Origin: Stenotrophomonas lacuserhaii
GTDB lineage: Bacteria; Pseudomonadota; Gammaproteobacteria; Xanthomonadales; Xanthomonadaceae
Length of the DNA stretch: 64,000 nt
Assembly: GCF_014836545.1 (NCBI RefSeq)
Contig: NZ_JACSQS010000001.1
Span: 362,928 to 426,927, forward strand
Reading direction: 5' to 3'
Below are positions 57,029-64,000 of the stretch, piece after piece; positions within the stretch are counted from its first letter, which is position 1, and each line of letters starts with the position of its first letter. Made by a program: the position numbers and the translations under genes. Under the pieces are notes generated by a model. The model was given only the letters and a program-made list of their open reading frames with translations, searched no databases and had not been told where the DNA came from.

Positions 57029-58438
57029 ATGCAACAGGCAGTGAGCAGCGGCGAGAACACCCGACTGATCGTCCTGATCAGCGTGGTGGCGACCATTGGC
57101 GGATTCCTGTTCGGGTTCGACAGCGGCGTGATCAATGGCACCCAGGACGGACTGCACCAGACGTTCAAGTCCGGCGAATGGATGCAGGGATTCGAGATCG
57201 CCTCGATGCTGTTGGGCTGCGCGTTCGGCGCCTTCAGCGCCGGCCGCCTGGCCGACCGCCTTGGCCGCCGCAACGTGCTGATCGTATCGGCGGTGCTGTT
57301 CCTGCTGTCGGCGATCGGCGCCGGTGCAGCCCCATCGTCGGCGATGTTCATCATCGCGCGGGTACTGGGCGGTTTCGCGGTAGGCGCGGCCAGCGTGATC
57401 TCCCCGGCGTACATCGCCGAAGTGGCGCCGGCGCGTTACCGTGGCCGCCTGGCCACGGTCCAACAGATCGCGATCATCAGCGGGCTGACGGCCGCGTTCC
57501 TGTCCAACTATCTGCTGGCGGCCACCGCCGGTGCCTCGACCGAGCCGCTGTGGGCGGGCCACGCGGCCTGGCGCTGGATGTTCTGGATGCAGGCGGTACC
57601 CTCGCTGTTGTTCCTGGTGCTGTTGTTGGCCATTCCAGAAAGTCCGCGCTACCTGATGGTGAAGCGCCGCAAAGACGAGGCACTGCAGGTGCTTGGGCGG
57701 TTGTTCGGCGCAGCCGAAGCGCAGGCCAAGCTGGCCGAGATCGATGCCTCCCTGTCGACCGACCACCATCGCCCGCGGCTTTCGGACCTGCGTGACAAGG
57801 CCAGCGGCAGCGTCCGCCCGATTGTCTGGGTGGGCATCGGCCTGGCGATCTTCCAGCAACTGGTTGGCATCAACGTGGTGTTCTACTACGGCGCCGTACT
57901 CTGGCAGGCGGTCGGCTTCTCTGAAAACGACGCCCTGCTGATCAACATCCTGTCCGGTGCGCTCAGCATCGGCGCCTGCATCGTGACCGTGCTGCTGATC
58001 GACCGCATCGGACGCAAGCCGCTGCTGTGGGTCGGCTCGGCCGGCATGGCGGTGGCCTTGGCACTGCTGGTGTTTTCCTTCGCCAGCGGCTCGCTGGTCG
58101 ATGGGCGCCTGCAGCTGCCAGGTGGCATGGGCACGCTGGCGCTGGTGGCTGCCAATGCCTACGTGGTGTTCTTCAACGTCTCCTGGGGGCCGGTGATGTG
58201 GGTGATGCTGGGCGAGATGTTCCCCAACCAGATACGCGGCTCGGCGCTGGCGGTGGCTGGTGCGGCGCAATGGACCGCCAACTTCGCCGTGACGGTGACC
58301 TTTCCGATTTTGTTGGCTGCCATCGGGCTGGCCGCAACCTACAGCCTCTACCTGGTGGCGGCGGTCATCTCGGTGTTCTTCGTGCTGCGGTTCGTGCACG
58401 AAACCAAGGGCAAGGAACTGGAGCAGATGGAAGGATGA
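57029..58438 (+). CDS. xylE: Sugar porter (MFS), xylose/proton symporter type
   Basis: 469 residues with twelve hydrophobic helices and the sugar-porter signatures: GFLFGFDSGVINGT (helix 1), GRLADRLGRRN (loop 2-3), PESPRYLMVKRR (end of helix 6), QQLVGINVVFYYG (helix 7), DRIGRKPLLW (loop 8-9) and HETKGKELEQME (C terminus). The context between XylA and GH3/GH67 enzymes points to xylose uptake. GGGGAGGGG precedes the start. Confidence 0.92.
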   Translation: MQQAVSSGENTRLIVLISVVATIGGFLFGFDSGVINGTQDGLHQTFKSGEWMQGFEIASMLLGCAFGAFSAGRLADRLGRRNVLIVSAVLFLLSAIGAGAAPSSAMFIIARVLGGFAVGAASVISPAYIAEVAPARYRGRLATVQQIAIISGLTAAFLSNYLLAATAGASTEPLWAGHAAWRWMFWMQAVPSLLFLVLLLAIPESPRYLMVKRRKDEALQVLGRLFGAAEAQAKLAEIDASLSTDHHRPRLSDLRDKASGSVRPIVWVGIGLAIFQQLVGINVVFYYGAVLWQAVGFSENDALLINILSGALSIGACIVTVLLIDRIGRKPLLWVGSAGMAVALALLVFSFASGSLVDGRLQLPGGMGTLALVAANAYVVFFNVSWGPVMWVMLGEMFPNQIRGSALAVAGAAQWTANFAVTVTFPILLAAIGLAATYSLYLVAAVISVFFVLRFVHETKGKELEQMEG

Positions 58439-60999
58439 ACACCATGACGAATCGACGCTTCACGCAGGCCGGTGGTGGCGTACTGCTGACTGCGCTGGTG
58501 CTGGCAGTGGCGGCCTGCGGGAACGATGGGAAAGCCGTTGCAGCTGCGCCGGCCGCCCCGAACGCGTGGCCGCAGGTCGCCTGGCCGCTGGCCGAGGATG
58601 CGACTCTGGAGAAACGCATCAACGAGCTCATGGCGACCCTGACGGTGGAGGACAAGGTCGGCCAGCTGGTGCAGGGGGATATCGCCAGCGTCACCCCGGA
58701 CGACGTGCGCCGCTACCGGCTGGGTTCCATCCTGGCAGGCGGCAACTCAGACCCCGGCGGCCGTTACGATGCCTCGCCTGCGCAATGGCTGGCACTGGCC
58801 GATGACTTCCATGCCGCCTCGATGGACACCTCGCAGGGCGGCAAGGCGATCCCGGTGCTGTTCGGCATCGACGCCGTGCACGGGCAGAGCAACATCATCG
58901 GCGCGACCCTGTTCGCGCACAACATCGGCCTGGGCGCGACCCGCAATCCGGAACTGCTGCGCCGTATCGGCGAGATCACCGCACTGGAGACCCGCGTGAC
59001 CGGGATGGAGTGGGCCTTCGCACCCACCGTGGCGGTACCGCAGGACGATCGCTGGGGACGCACCTACGAAGGCTATTCGGAATCGCCGGAGGTGGTGGCC
59101 AGCTACGCCGCTGCAATGGTCGAGGGCCTGCAGGGCAAGGTGGGCTCGCCCGCCTTCCTGGACGAGCGCCACGTGATCGCTTCGGTCAAGCACTTCCTCG
59201 GTGATGGCGGGACCGTCGATGGCAAAGACCAGGGCGATGCCCGGATCGATGAAACCGAGCTGGTGCGCATCCACGCGGCCGGCTATCCGCCGGCCATTGC
59301 CGCAGGCGCACAGACTGTCATGGCATCGTTCAACAGCGTCAACGGCGAGAAAATGCACGGCCACAAACCGTACCTGACCGATGCACTGAAGGGACGCATG
59401 AACTTCGGTGGCTTCGTGGTGGGCGACTGGAACGGCCACGGGCAGGTGAAGGGCTGCACCACTACGGACTGCCCTGCCACCATCAACGCCGGCCTGGACA
59501 TGGCCATGGCATCGGACAGCTGGAAGGGTTTCTACGAAACCACGCTGGCGGCGGCCAAGGCCGGCACCATCAGCCCGCAACGCCTGGATGACGCGGTGCG
59601 TCGCATCCTGCGGGTCAAGCTGCGCCTGGGCTTGTTCGAGGCGGGGAAACCGTCATCGCGTGCGGTCGGCGGCCAGTTCGCGCTGATCGGTGCACCGGCC
59701 CATCGCGCGGTGGCCCGGCAGGCGGTACGCGAGTCGCTGGTGCTGCTGAAGAACCAGGGCGGCGTGCTGCCGCTGTCGCCGAAGCAACGCATCCTGGTGG
59801 CCGGTGACGGTGCCCACGATGTCGGCAAGCAGGCCGGTGGCTGGACGCTCAACTGGCAGGGCACCGGCACGACCCGCAAGGATTTCCCGAATGCAGACAG
59901 CATCTTCGAGGGCATCGCGCAGCAGGTGAAGGCAGCCGGTGGCCACGCCGAACTTGCAGTCGACGGACGCTATGCGAGCCGGCCGGATGCGGCCGTGGTG
60001 GTGTTCGGAGAAAATCCGTATGCCGAGTTCCAGGGTGATCTGCCGACACTGGCGTACAAGCCAGGCGACGATGCGGACCTGGCACTGCTCAAGCGCCTGA
60101 AAGCCGATGGCATTCCCGTTGTCGCGGTGTTCCTCAGCGGACGCCCGCTGTGGGTCAATCGTGAGCTCAATGCCGCCGATGCCTTCGTCGCAGCATGGCT
60201 GCCGGGCTCGGAGGGCGCAGGCATCGCCGATGTCCTTCTGCGCGGTCCCGATGGCAATGTCCAGCACGACTTCAAAGGCACCTTGAGCTTCAGTTGGCCG
60301 CGCACGGCGACCCAGTACGCCAACAACGTGGGCCAGAAGGACTACAACCCGCTGTTCCCGTTCGGCTTCGGGCTGACCTACGCTGACAACGGCGCGCTGG
60401 CCCCGCTGCCGGAAATTTCAGGTGTGACCGGCAAGGAAGGGGCGGTCGGGGTGTTCTTTGCACGCGGTGACGCTGGCCCCGGCATGGCACTGCGACTGGA
60501 AGCCGACACGGGGCAGGGGGTGACGGTCACGAAGGTACCGGATGCCCTCGAGTCGGACCTGCTCACGGTTGCCGGCGTGGATCATCAGGCGCAGGAAGAC
60601 GGGCGTCGGCTCAGCTGGTCGGGCAAGGGCGAGGCGACTGCCGCACTGCAATCGCACACGGCGCTGGACCTGCAGCGCGAAAGCAACGGTGACCTGATGC
60701 TGTTGACCACCCTGCGGGTCGAGTCCGCACCGCAGGGCGATGCCTGGCTGTCGGTGGGCTGCGGCACGGGCTGCTCGGCGCGCATCGCAATCGGGCCCAC
60801 GCTGGGGCGTTTGCCGGCAGGCCAATGGACACGCGTAGGGGTGCCGCTGAAGTGCCTTGCCGCCGCGGGTGCGGATGTCGGCAAGCTGGATCGCCCCTGG
60901 TCGATCGGCACGGCGGGGAAGATGACGCTGGCGGTGTCGCGCGTAGCGCTCGGGGCGCTGAACGAGGCGGAGACCACCATCGAGTGCACGGGCGCGTGA
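58435..60999 (+). CDS. GH3 beta-glycosidase lipoprotein
   Basis: 854 residues from ATG 58435, which overlaps the porter stop (ATGA). A lipobox near residue 28 (LAVAACGND) predicts a lipoprotein. The GH3 core is very similar to the 23983 protein: [28 protein letters not shown], nucleophile Asp331 in FVVGDWNG, then the second domain [18 protein letters not shown]. In this locus it probably trims xylo-oligosaccharides (beta-xylosidase) or gluco-oligosaccharides at the outer surface or periplasm. Last forward gene of the xyl operon, convergent with the second LacI gene. Confidence 0.92.
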   Translation: MNTMTNRRFTQAGGGVLLTALVLAVAACGNDGKAVAAAPAAPNAWPQVAWPLAEDATLEKRINELMATLTVEDKVGQLVQGDIASVTPDDVRRYRLGSILAGGNSDPGGRYDASPAQWLALADDFHAASMDTSQGGKAIPVLFGIDAVHGQSNIIGATLFAHNIGLGATRNPELLRRIGEITALETRVTGMEWAFAPTVAVPQDDRWGRTYEGYSESPEVVASYAAAMVEGLQGKVGSPAFLDERHVIASVKHFLGDGGTVDGKDQGDARIDETELVRIHAAGYPPAIAAGAQTVMASFNSVNGEKMHGHKPYLTDALKGRMNFGGFVVGDWNGHGQVKGCTTTDCPATINAGLDMAMASDSWKGFYETTLAAAKAGTISPQRLDDAVRRILRVKLRLGLFEAGKPSSRAVGGQFALIGAPAHRAVARQAVRESLVLLKNQGGVLPLSPKQRILVAGDGAHDVGKQAGGWTLNWQGTGTTRKDFPNADSIFEGIAQQVKAAGGHAELAVDGRYASRPDAAVVVFGENPYAEFQGDLPTLAYKPGDDADLALLKRLKADGIPVVAVFLSGRPLWVNRELNAADAFVAAWLPGSEGAGIADVLLRGPDGNVQHDFKGTLSFSWPRTATQYANNVGQKDYNPLFPFGFGLTYADNGALAPLPEISGVTGKEGAVGVFFARGDAGPGMALRLEADTGQGVTVTKVPDALESDLLTVAGVDHQAQEDGRRLSWSGKGEATAALQSHTALDLQRESNGDLMLLTTLRVESAPQGDAWLSVGCGTGCSARIAIGPTLGRLPAGQWTRVGVPLKCLAAAGADVGKLDRPWSIGTAGKMTLAVSRVALGALNEAETTIECTGA

Positions 61000-61013
61000 C
61001 GGTGGGTGCTGCG

Positions 61014-62072
61014 CTAACGAGGCCCAGGAGGACGCGCGACCGAATCGCGCACCACCAGGCGGTGGGGCACGACGTGGTCAGTCAGTACACGTACGCCTTC
61101 CTGCCGGCGGCGGATGGTGCGCAGCAGGATTTCGATCGCGGCATCGGCCATCGAGGCGATCGGCTGATGGACAGTGGTGAGCTCGGGCCAGACGGTGGTT
61201 GCGGCGGAGGTGTCATCGAAACCGACCACCGACAGGTCGCGTGGCACCTCGAGGCCGCGCCGGTGGGCAACGGAGATCGCCGCCGCCCCCATGTCGTCGT
61301 TGCTGGCGAAGATCGCGGTGGGCGGCCGACGGTGGCGCAGCAGCTTCTCGGCGGCGGCAAGCCCGGAGCGGTAGGTGTAGTCGCCCTGCTGGACCAGGGC
61401 GGGGTCGACTTCCAGCCCTGCATCATGCAGCGCGCTGACGAAGCCGTCGTAGCGCCGCGCGCTTGCGCTGAGGTCGCTGCGCCCGCAGATGAAGCCGATG
61501 CGGCTGTGGCCGTGCTGGATCAAGTGTTCGGCCAGTTCTCTGCCGGCGTGGAAGTCGTCGATGCGCACGCAGGAAATGTCGTTGCCGAGGTGGCCCGATG
61601 CGATCGCGACCACCGGGATGCCCGCCCTGAGCAGCTCGTTCACCGCGGGCTGGGACTCGCACAGAGGCGGCGGCAGGATGACCCCGTCGACCCGGCCGGC
61701 AAGCGCACGCGCCGACCTGCGCTCGGCGGCAGGGCCCAGATCGTCCCAGTAATCGACGACCAGCTGGATCGCGGCGCCCGACGCCACGCGCAGCAGCCCG
61801 ACCAGCAGTTCGCGCAGGTAGGCACCACTGGGATCGGTGTAGATCAGCGCGATGCGCGTGTGCTGCGCGGCGGCCAGCGAACTGGCGGCGAGGTTGGGTG
61901 TATACCCGAGTTCACGCACCGCGCGCATCACGCGCTCACGGGTGACATCGCGGACTTTGCCCTGGTTGATCGCGCGCGATACGGTCATCGGCGAGACCCC
62001 GGCCAAGGCCGCCACTTCGTCGATCGTCACGCCACTGGCTTTGCGGCGGACCGATTTCTTCGGCTTCTCCAA
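61014..62072 (-). CDS. LacI-family regulator, second copy in xylan locus
   Basis: TTG 62072 ([14 protein letters not shown]) is the likely start: GGGAG lies 7 bases before it. 352 residues. Helix-turn-helix [21 protein letters not shown]. The ligand domain shares [52 protein letters not shown] and [11 protein letters not shown] with the regulator at 46109, so the two are recent paralogues. No copy of the 47274 palindrome was found in the 111-base gap to the GH67 gene. Likely controls GH67 and/or the GH3/xyl genes. Confidence 0.92.
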   Translation of the reverse strand: MEKPKKSVRRKASGVTIDEVAALAGVSPMTVSRAINQGKVRDVTRERVMRAVRELGYTPNLAASSLAAAQHTRIALIYTDPSGAYLRELLVGLLRVASGAAIQLVVDYWDDLGPAAERRSARALAGRVDGVILPPPLCESQPAVNELLRAGIPVVAIASGHLGNDISCVRIDDFHAGRELAEHLIQHGHSRIGFICGRSDLSASARRYDGFVSALHDAGLEVDPALVQQGDYTYRSGLAAAEKLLRHRRPPTAIFASNDDMGAAAISVAHRRGLEVPRDLSVVGFDDTSAATTVWPELTTVHQPIASMADAAIEILLRTIRRRQEGVRVLTDHVVPHRLVVRDSVARPPGPR

Positions 62073-62183
62073 TACGCGCTCCCATTGTGCTTCGTGGCGC
62101 CATCGCCAGCCGCGCACGTCCCGAGCTTACAAGGTTTACCGCCCGCGCTGCGGGGTCGCCCGGATGGCAAGCGGTGTCATTGG

Positions 62184-64000
62184 ATGCTGGCTGCCGTGGT
62201 GGCCTTGATGGCCTGCATCGGCAGCGCGCAGGCAGAGGATGGCTACGCGCTCTGGATGCGCTATGTGCCCCTCGATGCCCCGCTTGCCGCCGCCTACCGC
62301 ACGCAGCTGGCTGAAGTGGTGGCGCCTGATCACACACCGACCCAGCGTGCCGCACGCGAAGAGCTGGAGCGCGGCCTGGCCGGACTGCTCGGCAGCGCCC
62401 CGCCCATGCGGGTTGCGGCGGCCACCGGCCCTGCCGTGGTGCTGGGTACGCCGCAGTCATCGCCATTGATCGCGCCGTTCGGCGAGCAGATTGCATCGCT
62501 GGGCGGAGAGGGCTACCTGCTCGAACGTACGCGTCTGGCTGGGCACGATGTGGTGCTGGTGGCCGCTCGCACGGATATCGGCGTGCTGTACGGCACATTC
62601 CATCTGCTGCGCCTGCTGCAGGCCGGCGCGGCACTGGACACCCTTGCGGTGCGCGAATCGCCGCAGCTCGGTCGGCGCGTACTCAACCACTGGGACGACC
62701 TGGACGGGCACGTGGAACGCGGCTATGCAGGCCGCTCGCTGTGGGAGTGGCAGACCCTGCCGGAATGGCGCGACCCGCGCTATACCGACTACGCACGGGC
62801 CAACGCGTCGGTGGGCATCAACGGCACGGTGCTGAACAACGTGAATGCCAGCGCGCAGAGCCTGGCGCCGGAGTATCTCGACAAGGCTGCGGCGCTGGCC
62901 GACCTGTTCCGGCCCTACGGCATCCGCGTCTACCTGAGCGCGCGCTTCAGCGCGCCGATCGAACTGGGCGGGCTGGAAACCGCCGACCCCCTCGACCCGG
63001 CGGTACGACGGTGGTGGCGGGACAAGGCCGCGGAGATCTACAGCCGCATTCCGGATTTTGGCGGCCTGCTGGTAAAGGCCAATTCGGAAGGCCAGCCCGG
63101 CCCGCAGGACTACGGTCGTTCGCACGCCGAAGGTGCCAACCTGCTGGCCGATGCGCTGGCCCCGCATGGCGGCGTGGTGATGTGGCGGGCCTTCGTCTAT
63201 GCGCACGACGTTCCTGCAGACCGGGCCACGCAGGCCTATACCGAATTTGTCGGCCTGGACGGTGCCTTCCGCCCGAACGTGATCCTGCAGGTGAAGAACG
63301 GGCCGATTGATTTCCAGCCGCGGGAGCCGTTCCATCCGCTGTTCGGTGCCATGCCGCGTACCCCGCTGATGATGGAGGTCCAGATCACCAAGGAGTATCT
63401 CGGCTTCGCCACGCACCTGGTGTACCTGGGGCCACTGTACGAGGAAGTGCTGCACGCCGACGCCCATGCACGCGGCAAACGTTCCACCGTGGCGCAAACG
63501 CTCACCGGCATGGCCGGCGTCGCGAATATCGGCAACGATCGCACCTGGAGTGGATCGCACTTCGACCAGGCCAACTGGTACGCCTTCGGCCGTCTTGCGT
63601 GGAACCCCGGGCAGAGCGCCGCCGACATCGCGGCGGAGTGGGCGGCGATGACCTTCTCACCGGATCGCGAGGTGGTGCAGCCCATCGTCGGCATGATGAT
63701 GGGCTCGCGCGAGGCGGCAGTGAACTACATGACTCCGCTTGGCCTGCATCACCTGATGGCACGCGGACACCACCATGGCCCCGGTCCGTGGGTCGACGGC
63801 GGTCCGCGCGCGGACTGGACGTCGGTGTACTACCACCGCGCCGACCGCGATGGCATCGGCTTTGACCGCACGGCGCGCGGCAGCAATGCGGTGGCCCAAT
63901 ACGCACCGCACGTGGCAGACCGCTACGGTGACCTGCAGCAGGTCCCCGAATCGTTGCTGTTGTGGTTCCACCACCTGCCCTGGGACCACCGCATGGCGTC
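62184..64000 (+). CDS. aguA: GH67 alpha-glucuronidase, 3' end cut by window
   Basis: ATG 62184 begins a signal peptide ([17 protein letters not shown]). 605 codons are inside the window with no stop; the family is about 680-730 residues. Seen are [27 protein letters not shown], the acid Glu302 in [11 protein letters not shown], Asp376 in KNGPIDFQ, Glu404 in [17 protein letters not shown] and LLWFHHLPW, all of GH67. Removes 4-O-methyl-glucuronic acid from the ends of xylo-oligosaccharides. The usual ribosome site is poor. Confidence 0.93.
   Translation, partial: MLAAVVALMACIGSAQAEDGYALWMRYVPLDAPLAAAYRTQLAEVVAPDHTPTQRAAREELERGLAGLLGSAPPMRVAAATGPAVVLGTPQSSPLIAPFGEQIASLGGEGYLLERTRLAGHDVVLVAARTDIGVLYGTFHLLRLLQAGAALDTLAVRESPQLGRRVLNHWDDLDGHVERGYAGRSLWEWQTLPEWRDPRYTDYARANASVGINGTVLNNVNASAQSLAPEYLDKAAALADLFRPYGIRVYLSARFSAPIELGGLETADPLDPAVRRWWRDKAAEIYSRIPDFGGLLVKANSEGQPGPQDYGRSHAEGANLLADALAPHGGVVMWRAFVYAHDVPADRATQAYTEFVGLDGAFRPNVILQVKNGPIDFQPREPFHPLFGAMPRTPLMMEVQITKEYLGFATHLVYLGPLYEEVLHADAHARGKRSTVAQTLTGMAGVANIGNDRTWSGSHFDQANWYAFGRLAWNPGQSAADIAAEWAAMTFSPDREVVQPIVGMMMGSREAAVNYMTPLGLHHLMARGHHHGPGPWVDGGPRADWTSVYYHRADRDGIGFDRTARGSNAVAQYAPHVADRYGDLQQVPESLLLWFHHLPWDHRMA

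Noticed and set aside
55548-58399. Two long reverse open frames over xylA and the sugar porter
   Set aside because: No ribosome sites or motifs; both forward genes are certain.
62073-62183. xyl-box between the second LacI gene and GH67
   Set aside because: No copy of the palindrome or close half-site was found in this gap.

Overview
The window is high-GC DNA from a gammaproteobacterium of the Xanthomonadaceae, most likely Stenotrophomonas or a close relative. The reasons are TTG/GTG starts with tight ATGA or TGATG overlaps, several xanthomonad-type small proteins of unknown function, a xylan-utilisation locus built around a TonB-dependent receptor, a xyl-box-like palindrome, and intergenic GTAG-type REP hairpins. 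The genus call is inference. No rRNA, tRNA, insertion sequence, integrase or CRISPR array was seen.

Layout. 1-12.8 kb: a lipoprotein sugar (sorbosone-type) dehydrogenase cut by the left edge, a multi-PAS hybrid histidine kinase, a GH43 glycosidase, a retropepsin-like protease, an FG-GAP propeller protein, a three-gene membrane set (small TM protein, zinc-ribbon protein, SPFH/SHOCT protein) and a CHAD protein. 12.8-22.2 kb: a REP cluster, an atypical SDR protein, then a complete zeaxanthin glucoside set crtE-idi2-crtX-crtY-crtI-crtB with crtZ convergent. 22.2-36.5 kb: membrane and small orphan proteins, a fasciclin protein, a first GH3 glycosidase behind a palindromic promoter, a zinc alcohol dehydrogenase, a GAF-PAS-GGDEF diguanylate cyclase, a DUF3247 protein, and a three-gene unit of an unrecognised protein, a NifS-like cysteine desulfurase and an MFS transporter. 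36.5-46 kb: a CLC transporter, an S41 peptidase, a CPBP protease, an acetolactate-synthase-like/aldehyde dehydrogenase pair, an Lpp-like lipoprotein and an L,D-transpeptidase.

46.1-64 kb is one xylan/xylose locus: a LacI regulator, then a TonB receptor, SapC, a JmjC/cupin protein and a tryptophan-halogenase-like flavoprotein in a row, then xylulokinase, xylose isomerase, a sugar porter, a lipoprotein GH3 enzyme, a second LacI regulator in reverse, and a GH67 alpha-glucuronidase cut by the right edge. The inferred flow is: GH67 and GH3 trim glucurono-xylo-oligosaccharides taken up by the receptor; xylose crosses the inner membrane through the porter; XylA and XylB feed the pentose phosphate pathway. 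Two near-identical palindromes, one between the first LacI gene and the receptor and one before xylB, suggest LacI control.

Points most worth a second look are the cysteine desulfurase operon, the halogenase with an altered WxWxIP motif beside SapC and JmjC partners, the zinc-ribbon/SPFH set, the SDR protein lacking the usual tyrosine, and the Pantoea-style carotenoid cluster in a xanthomonad background.
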